A model generated the notes under the pieces. That model did not search any database. It worked only from the letters and a program-made list of their open reading frames with translations, and had not been told where the DNA came from. DNA of 64,000 nucleotides from Cepaea nemoralis (lineage: Eukaryota; Mollusca; Gastropoda; Stylommatophora; Helicidae), in NCBI GenBank assembly GCA_014155875.1, contig JACEFZ010022409.1, positions 343,501-407,500 on the forward strand, read 5' to 3'. The translations under genes were made by a program, and so were the position numbers. This document shows, in pieces, positions 23,690-37,124 of the stretch; positions within the stretch are counted from its first letter, which is position 1, and each line of letters begins with the position of its first letter.

Positions 23690-23762
23690 AATGAACGAAC
23701 GAACGAATGAACGAACGTTATTTTCATAGTTTCACAAATTGGGCACACAGGCCAAGAGAGTA
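23690..23762 (-). mobile_element. LINE 3' tail fragment a
   Basis: Minus strand reads GGCCTGTGTGCCCAATTTGT followed by a TTCG-type tail; short 3' end of the LINE-A/B/C superfamily. Confidence 0.7.
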
Positions 23763-23769
23763 AGACAGA

Positions 23770-23885
23770 AGGAACAAAAGAATAAACGAATTTTATTTTC
23801 AAAGGATCACAAATTAGGCGCGCAGGCCCGTCTTACATTCCGCCCTTCCAATCACTCATCTTTTATACATCAATTATCTATTTTG
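23770..23885 (-). mobile_element. LINE 3' tail fragment b
   Basis: Minus strand reads GACGGGCCTGCGCGCCTAAT then a CTTTGAAAATAAAA-like end. It sits immediately beside fragment a in the same orientation. Confidence 0.78.
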
Positions 23886-24109
23886 CATGTTGCATACACT
23901 TAGAAAAAAAAAACATTGTCAAATGAATGTCGTAAACATAAACAATGCATATTACCATGTTATGAGACAGACAGGCAGGCAGGCAGGCAGACACACACAT
24001 TTACACAAACTCTCACAGTTACGCACCCAGCCAATAACACATACAAATACACACTCCCTCGCATACACATATAATCCCAAACTCACTAACAAAAGTTTCT
24101 TATACATTT

Positions 24110-24123
24110 ATACTCTCTCTCTG

Positions 24124-24201
<78 letters not shown>
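24110..24201. repeat. (CT)n microsatellite
   Basis: CT repeats with CTGT units at the left. Confidence 0.96.
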
Positions 24202-24203
<2 letters not shown>

Positions 24204-24429
24204 AAGAGATAAATAGCTGGATGGGCTGACCACAAGGCTACATTTTTTAACAAATTTGCCAAAGCGTGTATCCCATAAGGCCTACTCTTGGCTACAGTTA
24301 CGTACAATACCTGCACTCAGGTGCTCCTGTTTTTCGCACTTATCCGAGAAGACTAAACACCAGACTATACTACCGGAGAAACCAAGGACACGTTTGATAT
24401 CATTATATTCCAATGTTTCTTGAAAAAAG

Positions 24430-24540
24430 AAGAAAAACCCAGTTTTTGTTTGGAATCGAACCCAGTTCTTACCTGGCCTGAGCTGGACTGGATAACCCCT
24501 CAACCACATCTCCCACTATCAGAGATTCGATCCACCCCCT
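24430..24540 (-). other. tRNA-like sequence, possible SINE head
   Basis: Minus strand has a B box GGTTCGATTCC and an upstream GTGGTTGAGGGGTTATCCAG block that could be a worn A box/D arm. The flanks do not match the SINE at 8927, so this is a different tRNA-derived family or a tRNA pseudogene. Confidence 0.5.
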
Positions 24541-25499
24541 TGTCTTGGAAGCTAACCATCCTGCCAGGGCACCCCGCAGACCGCCAGAACCTAGTGCTGA
24601 CAGTTAGACACAACCTGCTTTTGTGTCCATTCTCGGACAGTTAGACACAACATGCTTTAGGAACCGGCCTCAGACAGGTTGACGAGAAGAGAATTATTCC
24701 CAGCACGCGAAATCGCCTGGAAAAATCGAAACATAGGCTTTTGTTGTCAGGTCCGTGAGCCGTGATGTTGATATACTGTCGAGGCGACGGAGCAAACGCA
24801 GTGGTTACTGCCAAGCCCTGTTGGCTGTTGGGAAAAGCAGGCTTTGATTTGAAACATTCTGCCAGGGAATTTGTTGTTTCTAGGATGAATGCGCGTTATT
24901 TACGCATGGGTGCTGATTGGATTTAGTACCGCATCGATCTGTTGTTGTTGTTTTTTTTTATTTTTAAGTCGTCAAAGGAGATGGGGGAATTCGTTGAAAA
25001 TTCTGTGTTAATTTGTTGATCCATTTGTACAAAGGGAAAAAAATAATGAATAAATCATTGTGTTTTCATAGGAGTATTGGGGCGGTCGAGTTCGGCGTGA
25101 AAGAGAGAGGGGGATAGATGAAAAGAGAAAGAGATAGAAGGACAGAAAGGTGGAAATGAAGACAGTAAAATATATAAAACATAAGGAAGTAAGATGATAT
25201 GACCACACTATGACGAAATAGAAACTTTTAGTTGCGTGTCCTTTGCAGGACTTCGCAACAAACCCCACCTTGTAGAGATTGTTTGTGAAGGTAGTTTTAC
25301 TTTCAATGGATTGTGTTTGCTTTCTGACCGACCGACCAACGCTCATACCGCGGTGAAAATCAAGCAAAGAGATCTGCTCCAGAATGGGTGGTGGCAGACT
25401 TTGAAGCTGGTAGGTCGGGATTATGAACCTGCGTGCAATAGCTTCGGGCCACAGACAGTGACATTGTGTGTGTGGAGACACGTGATTTGGTTCTGGACA
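24541..25499. other. Unassigned, no gene recognised
   Basis: A 157-codon minus-strand frame (25008-25481) ends in a hydrophobic stretch but matches no family I know. AGTTAGACACAAC is repeated at 24602 and 24639. Confidence 0.3.
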
Positions 25500-25790
25500 T
25501 CATGACATCGTGACACAATAACATCATGCCATGTTGACATCATGACACAATGACACGATGATACAATAACATCATGAGATAATGATACCATAATTCAATA
25601 ACATCATGAGATAATGATACCATAATTCAATAAAATCATGAGATAATGATACCATGACACAATAACATCATGGCATGTTGACATCATGACACAATGACAT
25701 GATGATACAATAACATCATGAGATAATGATACCATAATTCAATAACATCACGAGATAATGATACCATGACATAATAACATCATAACATAA
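25500..25790. repeat. ATCATGAxAxAATGA minisatellite
   Basis: Irregular units built from AATAACATCATGAGATAATG and ATACCATAATTC, about eight units. Confidence 0.88.
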
Positions 25791-25799
25791 AAGGGAATT

Positions 25800-26681
25800 T
25801 AAAAAGTAGCGACCGTTGAAGATCCATTAGTCCCGTTGGCAAGTGACTTACGAATCTCTCGCTCATCCTCCTCCCAGACATCATTAGTGCGATAAGAGAT
25901 GGACAAAAGAGAAAGGACAAACAGGTGACTTTAAGGGCGTTAAGAAATCTGCTTCCTTGCCTAGGGTGAGGAGAAGGCCGTGAAGCGGGCAGTCGCAACG
26001 CATGCATTTTCCTCAAAGACACAAGATCTTTGGCTAATTAACACAAAAGAGAAACAATCAGTCGATATACCATGGAGGAGATGTGGAGAAGCAGGTGAGT
26101 GACTTATGGACTTGTCCGGAATGCGTTGCTAATGATCTTCACTAATCACTACCTAGTATATAAACCCATGGCTGGGCTAATAGCAACGTCCTGACAAGGA
26201 CAGGCCACATGTACACAAAATATAATGTTGTACTTTCATTAGTCTCTTCCAGACGCTCGTTCCTAGCTGCTCTTCCAGTTCGAGATGTTCACAACATTCG
26301 TCTCCAGTTGCGTCCAAGCTTACTTTTGTGCAATATAGATTTCTGAAAGCACTGGGTCATAACATAAGCTGAATGCGAATTCTGACAACATCCCAAAGTT
26401 GTCATGGCAGATCTGACTAGCGATGACACATCTGTCAAGATCTATAGTTCGTCCAGCGTCGAGGTACATTTGTTCTTTCAGCGAGGAGCTGCCTTTATAT
26501 GCAGAAGGCGTGTCCCACTTCTAGTCACTCTATAACTTTCAGTTTTTAAAATACTGCCTAGCTTGTCCTTTAATCTCTACTTCTGTCCTTTCCTCACTGT
26601 GTAAAATATTGTCTAGCTTGTCGTCTAATCTCTACTTCTGTCATTCCTTCATTATGAGTGCCCATCAGTATCTGTGAATGT
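25800..26681. other. Unassigned, no gene recognised
   Basis: GTCTAGCTTGTC-type phrase appears twice (26560, 26610) as a short local duplication. Nothing coding. Confidence 0.3.
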
Positions 26682-26915
26682 GTGGGAGTCTCCGTGGCCA
26701 AGTGGTTACACCGCCTGCCTCGCGTTCCGAAGGTTGCACGTTCTATTACGGGCTACGCGTTCAATTCACGAGTGCAATGTTCTCGGAGCTCCTGTGTATC
26801 GTCGTTGGAGCTACTGAGTTCGTGCTCTGTGCGACGCTTTCAGCGCGGAAGAAGACCCAGCCATATGAGATACAACCCAATGCAACAAAGTTGACCCTCT
26901 TGTCATTTAGAACGC
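26682..26915 (+). mobile_element. tRNA-derived SINE, copy 4 (diverged)
   Basis: Same head and body order as 8927: TGGCCAAGTGGTTACACC A-box region, a worn B box (CGTTCTATTAC), GAGTTCGTGCTCTGTGCGAC and AAGTTGACCCT. The broken B box suggests it is no longer transcribed by RNA polymerase III. Confidence 0.83.
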
Positions 26916-27294
26916 CTGTAATCTGTGAATATGTTTCTCGTTCCGTGTCTGTTATACAGCAGGCATGTTTGTCGCGACTGGTACCACTGTGTTGGCTTAA
27001 CAAGCATATAAATATACACATAAGGGAAGGGCGGTTGTGGGTATACTCTGTGGGTCCAATGAAACAATATGAGACGTACACTCTCAGGTATTCATTGTCA
27101 TCCAATACATGCATGTCGCGAGGCAGTGTCCTGGGTCCCTCACATCTTGTGGATAAGCGTGCACAGAGGGATATGAGGCCAGTATTTCCCTCTCATAGAG
27201 AACGATGAGCGCAGGCAGCGAACCATCGTTTCATGAAATTATCAGTGTAACCTCTAACGGGCCATCTCAAGAACTTCCAGAACATTGTAGACCA

Positions 27295-27345
27295 GGCATC
27301 GGCAACCTACGGCCCGCCTGCCACACGTGGCACGAGGCACGATAT
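27295..27345 (+). mobile_element. hAT-like terminal sequence
   Basis: CAGGCATCGGCAACCTACGG followed by CCCGCC resembles the terminal inverted repeats of some hAT-family DNA transposons. I do not see the matching inverted end downstream, so this is one end only. Confidence 0.5.
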
Positions 27346-28184
27346 TAAATGGCACGCTGACTGAATCAAATACAGTATATGATCTAAAACCAAAAAAAAT
27401 TAGATGTTTAATTAAATTGAGGAAATCGATTCTTTTAAAGCTGTGCCTGTTTTCACATGCCTTCACACAGAAAATTGGTTTGCATGAGAGTCAAGAATAT
27501 ATGTGCTGCGCACTAAATGAGTCAGTGTCCGGCAACAATGACTGACCATTGACGAAGTTCTATTTCCGACTCACCTTTGCCCTCTCTCCCGATCACCCCC
27601 ACTATCAACTCTATAGTTCTCTCGGCTGTAGTATGTTCATGCCAGTGTTATGCAACGGCGACCACAGCGCAACATGTTGGTGTTGTTATTCATTTGGTTC
27701 CGTTAAGATGTTGCTGGCTATTGAACTTTCTGGATTAACGAAACGCACATATGGTAATTTTATAAAAGCATTTTAAATAATGTGTTCAGATCTGAAATAT
27801 TAGAAACATAATATTTGCATTAGTAAAGGCCATTACCCCCTTTGGACAACAATAATCTTCAAATTATTATCATGTACGGGTATACCACGATCAGCCTCTA
27901 CGTGTTGTTGATTCAGTCGCAGGGTTATTTATCTGAGGCATGGATGGACCCTAATATAACTTCTCCTCGAGGTTGAAAGGGGTAGGGGTAGTGGTATACT
28001 CGACATCGAAATATATGTGTTTGTTTCTATGTATAGCAAAATATTGATTAAACAACAAGAGTATACCAGTTATTTAATGTATCGGAAACATTTAAGTACT
28101 AGATCATTATCTAATTAATGTAATCAGGTTTGATGTATATTTAAAATACGGTGGATTTAGGTTGGCACGCTCAATGACTTTCAA
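27346..28184. other. Unassigned, no gene recognised
   Basis: May hold the interior of the hAT-like element. No transposase frame seen. Confidence 0.3.
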
Positions 28185-28605
28185 TCAATAAAGTGCCGTC
28201 TCCATAATGAAGGTTGGCTGCAATAGATCTCCAACTCTGCCTGTCTCTCGTCCTGACTGTATATTCTGTTGATGATATCTTGTATCGTTGTCTACCTCTT
28301 GCTCGGTTGCCTTCACACTTACCCTCTCGTATGTTTTACAAACATATATATATAACAGTGTTTGTTATGTCTTGTAACATATCCGAAATATTTCACTTGC
28401 CTCTTTTTATTTCTTTGATCAACTTTCTTTTCATTCCCAGTTTTTCTAGGACAGCTGTGTTTAATTGGTTTTTTCTTTACGAAACTCGACATATTCGTCT
28501 GTATATAGACATTTACAGGGCTTCTATTCTGCTTTCTAGTTGCTTGTTCAATATGCAGGCTTCCGCGCCATATAGTAGTTTTGAGTGACATTACGATGGC
28601 TTAAG
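28185..28605 (-). pseudogene. RTE/L1-like LINE C-terminal tail, second copy
   Basis: Same family as 1885-2430: minus strand gives RQVKYFGYVTRHNKHCYIYM, with CCATTATGGAGACGGCAC near the end and a TGATTGAA tail. More decayed than the first copy. Confidence 0.72.
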
Positions 28606-28985
28606 TTCGCATATTTAGTGACTTTACGATGACTTAGGTTGGCACATTGAATGACTTTACGATGACTTAGGTTGCACATTCAATGACTTTACGATGACTT
28701 TGGTTGGCACATTGAATGACTTTACGATGACTTTGGTTGGCACATTGAATGACTTTACGATGACTTAGGTTGGCACATTGAATGACTTTACGATGACTTA
28801 GGGTAGCACATTGAGTGACCCTACGATGACTTAGGTTGCACATTGAATGACTTTACGATGACTTAGGGTAGCACATTGAGTGACCCTACGATGACTTAGG
28901 GTTGCACATTGAATGACTTTACGATGACTTAGGGTGGCACATTGAGTGACCTTACGATGACTTAGGGTGGCACATTGACTTTACA
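28590..28985. repeat. 33-bp minisatellite
   Basis: About 12 units of TGACTTTACGATGACTTAGG plus TTGGCACATTGAA, with GGTAGCACATTGAGTGACC variants. Confidence 0.95.
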
Positions 28986-29089
28986 ATGCGGTTAGTTGGC
29001 ACACTTGATAACTTTGCAAGGACTTCGATTGTGACTGTGAGTGATATTACACCATTAGTTCGGCAGTAAACTTATAATAGCACACATCT

Positions 29090-29630
29090 GACAGAAGTTA
29101 AAGAATTTAAATATCTAGGAAGCATGATCACAGAAGATGGCAGAATAGACAGAGATCGACATTAGATGTCAAAAACAAGTGTGCTTACATATTAACTATC
29201 ACCCATACTGAGACAACCAAATATACAAATGTCCACAAAACACATAATAAATAGCATATTCACACCAACCCTGTGCTACCAATGCCAAAATTGGACATTA
29301 TCCAAATCATACTTACGCAAAATCAACACCTACGAGATGAGATGCTTGAGGAGAGCTACCAACTTAACAATGCGAGACCGAGTAAGAAATGCTGCTTATC
29401 AGACAGACAGTGGGATCAACACCCTGTGCCACAGATACTGTAAGGCAGAAAATCAAATGGTTCGGTCATCTCATTAGAAAGATCTGAGAGAACGCCAGAT
29501 AAGACAATGTATTGACAACACCAAACACATTGTACGATCACACGGAATGAGGCTATCCAATTTCACACATCGGGCGCTGGAAAGTCAACTATTCCTCCCC
29601 ACGACGAATAAATGGATGGTGATGATGATG
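29090..29630 (+). pseudogene. RTE/L1-like LINE, post-RT region with GATG tail (copy 1)
   Basis: Frames give EFKYLGSMITEDGRIDRDRH, then INSIFTPTLCYQCQNWTLSK, then SYLRKINTYEMRCLRRATNL and RDRVRNA, the post-catalytic region of RTE/L1-like LINEs. Ends with TTCCTCCCCACGACGA and a short GATGATGATG tail. Stops and frameshifts are present. Related copies at 51045 and 60200. Confidence 0.8.
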
Positions 29631-29644
29631 AGGACTTTGGCAGT

Positions 29645-29716
29645 GAATAAAGTTGCTACTAAAGGAAAAGAAAGTTGCTACTAAACCAAAAGAAAGTTGC
29701 TACTAAACCAAAAGAA
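29645..29716. repeat. Short tandem repeat, about 23 bp
   Basis: Three units of AAAGTTGCTACTAAACCAAA. Confidence 0.85.
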
Positions 29717-30121
29717 TGAGTGCCATCTACATGAAAGCAGCCATCATACTGGACTAGCCACTATCAATCAATCGCATCATACTTTAATAAATCACGTATT
29801 CAGAATAAGGCCCCGTCCTTTCATTGTATAGAAGATTAGGAATCTTGACGAGCTGGTTTGCAGAGTTGTGGGGAGATGCAACTTGTGTGTATGTGTGGTG
29901 ATTTGGTGAGAGATTGTGAGGGAGGTAGTTGGGAGGGCTAGCTCTCGCTGTCCGTTCCCATTAGACCCGGTGTCCACGCATGCCAGATTCAAATCTGATT
30001 AGAATATGCGATGGGGCTTTATCTGGGTCAGTGGGGAATCCAGTTTTAAGATGAGGAGATAAGGTTGTTTCCCCAAGCCTTCTCCCTGGCTCTTATATCT
30101 CTCATCATCTAATGCCCAGTC
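29717..30121. other. Unassigned, no gene recognised
   Basis: Nothing recognised. Confidence 0.3.
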
Positions 30122-30486
30122 TTGACCTTATATCTTTGCCCACGTGATGCCCTTACATCTCTGTCCATGTCATTCTCTTACATCTCTGTCCATGTCATGC
30201 CCTTGTATCTCTGTCCATGTCATGCTCTTTCATCTCTGTCCATGTCATGCTCTTACATCTCTGCCTACATCATGTCCTTACATATCTGCCCACGTCATGC
30301 CCGCAAATCTCTTCCCGTGTCATGTCCTTACATCTTCACCCACATTATGTCCTTACAACTCCACCCAAGTCATGTCCCTACATCTCCACCCACATCGTGT
30401 CCTTACATCTCCACCAACGTCATGTCTCTACGTCTCCACCCACTTCATGTCCTTACAATCTCCACCCACGTTCATACTCCACCCAC
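30122..30486. repeat. 25-bp minisatellite Ms2, left part
   Basis: Units of CACGTCATGTCCTTACATCT plus CCACC. The outermost units are the most diverged (CATCTCTGTCCATGTCATGC), typical of an array edge. Interrupted at 30487 by LINE-A. Confidence 0.93.
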
Positions 30487-31007
30487 CGTTTATCTGCATA
30501 TGGTTACAGTACTTGGTCTAGTAACGTATTAGGTTATAAGCAACTACAAACATTGACTTGTTTTGACTTTATATTAATGGATAGTACTTAGCTGTATAGC
30601 TTTATAATACTTTTCATTGTGTTTTACTGTGAGTGAGGGGTCTTCACTGTTCTTCCTTCTGCTTCCTGTTTACGTTTTATTTTATCCCGGGCTGGGATAC
30701 TCGCTTTCAACAGAGACAGTGACTTGTTATATGTCATTATTAATTCTTTTGGATAACAGTTGGTTACTTAGCTTGTGAAGTAGTTTTTTTTTCAGGTTAA
30801 TTATTTGTTGTATGTTCTTTAATTCGTTTTGTTCCGTGTTTGTTATATTCGATGGTCTAATTAGTTATATCGTTATAATATTGTCATTTACATATCTATT
30901 TGTATTACTGATATTTTGTAAGTTAATGTAGTTGTGATTTTTTTTTTTTTTTATGATCTTGTATTTTTTCTTAACTTTGACTAATTTACACTTTCTTCAT
31001 GGATGAA

Positions 31008-31767
31008 ATGTCTGAGAAGTGGCAACACTGGCTCAATAAGTCAGGAATACGCCTTGGACACTTAAACATTTGCAGCTTATTTAACTAGCTACCAGAGTTA
31101 TCTTCTATTCTTAATCAAAATTTTCATTTATTCGGCCTTAGTGAAAGTAGACTTAATGATAACATTTCAGATGAGGACATATCTATTAAAGGGTACAAGT
31201 TTTTAGAAGGGATCCCTGTAGGAAACAAGAGACAGGCATAGTAACCTATGTTTCTAATTTACTAAATGCTCACCGTAGGCTAGACTTTGAAACTTGCGAA
31301 ATAGAATGTATGTGGTTAGAGCTAAAACTTCAAAACCGCACACCCCTGATAATTGGCTACCTCTATCGAAATCCCAGTGCTGGACACGTCTGGTACGAAA
31401 ACTTCACTACCATGATGGATGTGGTTTTCGCTTTCCGGGAAGGAAATTATACTACTCGGAGACTTTAACATTGACACCAACAAATCCAACATAATATGGG
31501 GAAATATAATTGCATCATACAATTTCCAACAAATAGTACAACAGGCTACTAGAGTAACAAAGTCATCTTCAACAGTCATAGATCACATTTATGTTACTTG
31601 CTCAGACAACATCATAGAATGCGCTGTACCCAATTGTGCAATGAGCGATCACTACCCAATATGCTGCACGTGGTCTAAACAAGGAATTAAAACTCCTAAA
31701 CATAAACACATAAGTGTAAAATATAGAAGTTACAAACATTTCAACCAAAAACGCATTTTTACAGGAC
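31008..31767 (+). pseudogene. LINE-A ORF2 N-terminus, APE endonuclease (broken)
   Basis: ATG at 31008 aligns with the ORF2 start of LINE-C. Endonuclease motifs are readable: RLGHLNICSLF, FGLSESRLNDNISDEDISI, LLGDFNIDTNKS and MSDHYPICCTWSK. An in-frame TAG near 31086 (in place of Lys after SLFN), frame changes between about 31205 and 31435, and an extra A in the A-run near 31750 destroy the frame. The RT part downstream is open in the shifted frame. Confidence 0.88.
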
Positions 31768-33834
31768 TTGCTCAGTTCACCTCTAGACAATGTTTGTCAG
31801 CTTCCTGACCCGGATGATGCTCTGGAATTCTGGATGAAAACATTTATTGATGTTTTTGATAGACATGTGCCAATCAAGGAAGTTCGAGTAAAACACCACG
31901 TCAAGCCACCTTGGATCACCCAGGAAATACTTCAAATTATGAGAGACAGGGATAAAGCACATAAAAAGCGGGATCTCAGCGCATACCGTACTCTTAGAAA
32001 CAAAGTTCAATATACCATACGACGGGAAAAGAAAAATTACTTTAAGAACTTAGTAATGGATAAAACAAATAGTAAGGATATATGGAAGGCAATTAACACC
32101 TTGACAAACAAGTGTAACTTCCGAAATTCTTTACCATCAAATCATATTACATGCGACCAATTCAGTAATTTTTTTCAAACTGACATAGACCAGTTGAAGG
32201 CTTCAATACCTAATTCTCCTTGCAACTTATCTTTACTGTCATCGTTTTGCGAGAATAGATGCTCCGGCGATATTCTTTCCGACATACCGCTAATGACAAT
32301 CACTGAGGTATTCACTTACCTCAGTAACCTAAAAAACACAACCTCATCTGGGTTAGATGGAATCAGCAACCGGATTCTCCGTTGTGCTGCGCCAGTGATC
32401 TGTATATCACTAACCTATGTATATAATCAGTGTCTCACCAAAGGCCACTTTCCATCAGCTCTCAAAATCGCTAAAGTGTACCCTCTTCTTAAATCTGGTT
32501 CATTGGACAATGATCTCCCGAACAATTACAGACCCATTTCCTTACTATCATCACTATCTAAGCCACTAGAAAAACACATCCATAAAGTAACATTACAGTA
32601 TTTAGTTCGCAACAAGCTTATTGTTGACAACCAATCAGGATTTCGACCAAAATATTCTTGCCATACGGCCCTAACAAACATGATAGAAAATTGGCACCAG
32701 AATATAAACAACAACAGTCTATGTGGAACTGTGTTTATTGATTTCAAGAAAGCATTTGATATGATAGACCATGTTATTTTAATTAAAAAACTTCAGACAA
32801 TGAAAATTGGCCCTAATGTAGTCACTCTAATATCATCTTTTCTATCAAACAGAAAGCAAGTAGTATCACATAATAAATGTCTGTCTCATACCACTACCTT
32901 CAATATTGGAGTACCGCAAGGCTCTATTCTTGGCCCTCTATTGTTTGCCATATATATTAACGATCTACCTTTACATCTTTCGTCGTCCTGCGATCTATTT
33001 GCAGACGACTGTACAGTGTACACAAATGCTGAAAACTGTATTTTATTGGAGTCGTCTTTACAACAAGAATTAAATAATGTAGTTAGGTGGAGCTATTCAA
33101 ACCGTATGCAAATTAACATCACTAAAACAAAATCAATGTTACTAACAACCAGACAAAGACTTCAAACTCTAAGCTCACACACATCACTTCAACTTCACAT
33201 CGATAACATGCCAGTAGAAAGTGTAATTGAGCACAAAACATTAGGCATAATCATTGATAGAAACCTAACCTTTAATTCCCACGTTCAAGCGCTTATTAAA
33301 CAAACAGCGAAAAAAGTCTACCAACTCGCCAAAATTAAAAACTTCCTTGATGAGGACACAAGGAAACTATTCTATACTTCTCATATACAGACCCACTTTG
33401 ACTACTGCTCTACAATCTGGGACGGTTGTTCTAATTCAAACACCAAGCGACTTTACTCACTCCAGAAACGGGCCATGAGTCTAATTTATAACAAACATTT
33501 ATCTGACAATCCTAGCCTGTATAAACGCCTTCAGTTACTACCACTCCGCAAACGCCTGCTTTTCAATAAAGCTAAACTAATTCACAAAATCCTGCATCGG
33601 AATGCCCCAAATTACCTTTGGCCATTGTTTAAATATAATGCTAGACACAGTAAACGTTTAAATATATTACACATTCCGAAGCCTAGGATTGACTTATACA
33701 AAACAAGCTTAACGTACTCTGCAGCTCAGCTGTGGAACAATCTTCCACAAGAAATCAAAGACATCACCAATCCCTATTCATATAATCGCAAATTACTCGA
33801 ACACTATCTCAGTACGGATTATCCTCCCCCTTAA
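31768..33834 (+). pseudogene. LINE-A ORF2, reverse transcriptase and C-terminus (open)
   Basis: 688 codons open from a TTG; the true upstream frame is broken, so this is the C-terminal three quarters of ORF2. RT blocks in order: NNYRPISLLSSLSKPLEKHI, QSGFRPKYSCHTALTNMIEN, VFIDFKKAFDMIDHV, GVPQGSILGPLLFAIYIND and the catalytic LFADDCTVYTN. A thumb and a His/Arg-rich C-terminal region follow. The same layout as the LINE-C enzyme and of the CR1/Jockey/L2 group in general. All visible catalytic residues are kept. Confidence 0.88.
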
Positions 33835-34151
33835 TAATAGAGATAATAATAATAATAACAAACCCCTAGTATAACAGCCAGTCCCCTTTTGGTAGGCCAG
33901 TATATTCCACATGGCTAATAACAAGTGTCAGACCATTATCTAATTTTACTGTGTCGTGTAGTTTTGATGTTCGCATTTTGCCCATGCCTTTATAATGCAT
34001 ATCTTTTTTATTGTTGCTGTTCTCTGTTAGCCTTGAATGATGTGTGAATGAAATAATGTATGAAAGAGAGTGAGAGAAGGGCAGAATGTTAGACGGGCCT
34101 GAGTGCCCAATTCTTAACCCTTTGAAAATAAAGTTTGTTCGTTCGTTCGTT

Positions 34152-35132
34152 CGTTCATGTCCTTACATCTCCACCCACGTCATGTCCTTACATCTCCACC
34201 CACGTCATGTCCTTACATCTCCACCCACGTCATGCCCTTACATCTCTACCCACGTCATGTCTCTACATCTCCACCCACGTCATGTCCTGACATCTCCATC
34301 CAAGTCATGTCCTTACATCTCCACCCACGTCATGTCCTTGCATCTCCACCCACGTCATGTCCTTACATCTCCACCCACGTCATGTCCTTACATCTCCACC
34401 CACGTCATGCCCTTACATCTCCACCCACGTCATGTCTCTACATCTCCACCCACGTCATGTCCTGACATCTCCACCCACGTCATGTCCTGACATCTCCACC
34501 CACGTCATGTCCTTACATCTCCACCCACATCATGTCCTTATATCTTCACCCACGTCATGTCCTTACATCTCCACCCACATCATGTCCTTACATTTCCACT
34601 AATGTCATGTCCTTACATCTCCACCCAATTCATGTCCCTACATCTCCATCCATATCATGTCTTTACATCTCCACTAATGTCATGTCCTTACATCTCCAAC
34701 CACGTCATGTCCTTACATCTCCACCCACGTCATGTCCTTACATGTCCACCCACGTCATGTCCTTACATATCTACCTACGTCATGTTCTTACATCTCCACC
34801 CACGTCATGTCCTTACATCTCCACCCACGTCATGTCCTTACATCTCCACCCACGTCATGTCCTTACATCTCCACCCACGTCATGTCCTTACATCTCCACC
34901 CACGTCATGTCCTTACCTCTCCACCCACGTCATGTCCTTACCTCTACACCCACGTCATGTCCTTACATCTCCACCCACGTCATGTAATTACATCTCCACC
35001 CACGCCATGTCCTTACATCTCCACCAACGTCATGTCCTTACATCTCCACCAACGTCATGTCCTTACATCTCCCCCACGTCATGTCCTTACATCTCCACCC
35101 ACGTCATGTCCTTACATCTCCAACTACGTCAT
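34152..35132. repeat. 25-bp minisatellite Ms2, middle part
   Basis: About 39 well-conserved units. Frames of 100-199 codons are artefacts. Ends at GTCAT (35128-35132), immediately before the gypsy LTR. Confidence 0.96.
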
Positions 35133-37041
35133 TGTCACGAGATCGCCATGAGTTAACCAGATAATGATAATACAGAAAGTTTGCTTAGCGCATATTTTCT
35201 AGGCCACAACAGTTGTACAAAATACAGATAGAACCCGTCAGATCCTGGTTACAATCAGATATCAGACCATCTCAGGTCGGGCAAAAATAACAGCTGCAGA
35301 TGTGTAGGGGAAGTGAGTGAGATGAATTCATACATCGCTTTGACAGTTTATCAACAGTCGGATACAAGTAGAATGGCCCAGCTCGGGACATGAAACAGTC
35401 CGTCTGTCATTTAGAGTTCCGGACATCAAGCGAAATGGCGGCTGGGGTTGTCACCACTCGACAGAAGATTGGCGGCTTGTTGTGGAAACCCGTTATTGGG
35501 AGCATACAGGAACTCGCTAGCTTGTTGTGGGAGTCAAAACAAGTGATGACAACTCTGGCATTGATTGAGCCAGGGAAGATAGATTCCTGACAAGGGATGA
35601 TCTGCCCAAAATAACACCTGTGTGGACATGGGGAATGGCGTCACGTGACCAATTTTAGGCGTTTGCCAAAAACCATGATTGGGAGAGACAGTGTAACTCA
35701 AACAGTGGATTTGGGCGGACGTGCTTTGGCACCGCAGTTAGGGAGTGGAATAATATCTACAGTGTGCGAATTGGGTTAATTTAATTTTACACGTGCCTGT
35801 CATGGCAAGAGTAGATGTGATTTGATCTAACTGCGGTGTTGCCTAAGGTAGTTATATTGTATAATTAGTCCCAATTAGTTTAGGCAGTAGCATGGTTGAA
35901 ACTAGCTAGAGTAGGGAAGTGATAGTTGGCTCTGTTGGTTGAAAATAGATTAGTGAAGTATTGATAAGCTTTACTAGTTGAGAATTGAGTAATGAGGGAT
36001 AATTGGGATATTCCAGTGGGTGTCTCTGATGGGCGGGGTTCCGCATTCTGTTTGTTGATTTTTTTTCTTGTCTTGGCCTGATGATAACCAATGTGTTGAG
36101 TCATCTGTCCCTGACAGAGTTAGGTTCATTGTATTTTGCTGAGCAAGGGCCAATGGCCACGATCATCTAATAGAGATCAGTGACGGGGAGGCTATCACCA
36201 GTTGTATGATCTATTTTACAGGTTCCCTCTGGTCGAGATGAAGAACACAGAGCAATTGTAAAATCTGATCCCGGATAAATTATGATGCAGAGAGATTGGC
36301 CAGCAACCTTCTAAATGGGTCTATGCTAGAAGAAGCTGATAAACATTGCTCAGTGGAGCTGAATGGTAGAAGTATCCTACAGGATAAGTACCGACTGAGT
36401 TGTAGGTCATACCAGTCTTTACACACCAGTAGTGATGGATGTTCAAGTCCACGTAGGACTAGAACAGTAGCGACTGATGTTCACATTGGAGGAAAGATAA
36501 CATTTAAGTGTAGTTGTTCCACATATCAAGGAAATTATAACGTTAAGACAATAACGAGAAAACAAGAAAACTATAGAACATTTCGCAAGAAGGAAAAACG
36601 TTATGTTCATAGGACAGTGTTCCATGTTTTTTTTTTTTTTTCACTGCGCAGGAATTATGAAGTCTGAGTTTCTATAAACTATTAGGAACAGTTGTGTTAG
36701 GAACAATAATAGTATCTTTCACGGATTATATATTTGAATGGGATTCAGATCTCATGGTCATCAGAGCTCCTGGAGGAGGACATGTCTGGACACGACTTCG
36801 GTGAGGTCCATTGTGCTGATTCTTGTGATGTCGTGTAATCCTTGCCATGATGAGTGGACTCTGAACATGACCTCTGTGGTCTGACCTATACATTTACATT
36901 AGAATACACGACACACATTTTCTTCGCATACACGTCTCATATACGTTACACTTTTCTTTTAATAAATTAATCTGTATTAATTTTTAGAAGTAAGAGTTGT
37001 TGAATATGTTGCGTTGGGGAGAATGCGAGGGGGCATAGTGC

Positions 37042-37124
<83 letters not shown>

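Larger units (their letters stand above)
30487..34151 (+). mobile_element. LINE-A, nearly 3.7 kb, inserted in Ms2
   Basis: Starts GTTTATCTGCATATGG, in register with LINE-C at 52943, so it includes the region before ORF2 but no ORF1. Ends with GGGCCTGAGTGCCC (34095-34108), AAAATAAAG and a TTCG tail, then Ms2 resumes at once. No long target-site duplication is visible. Several percent to tens of percent diverged from LINE-C, so a separate subfamily. Confidence 0.92.
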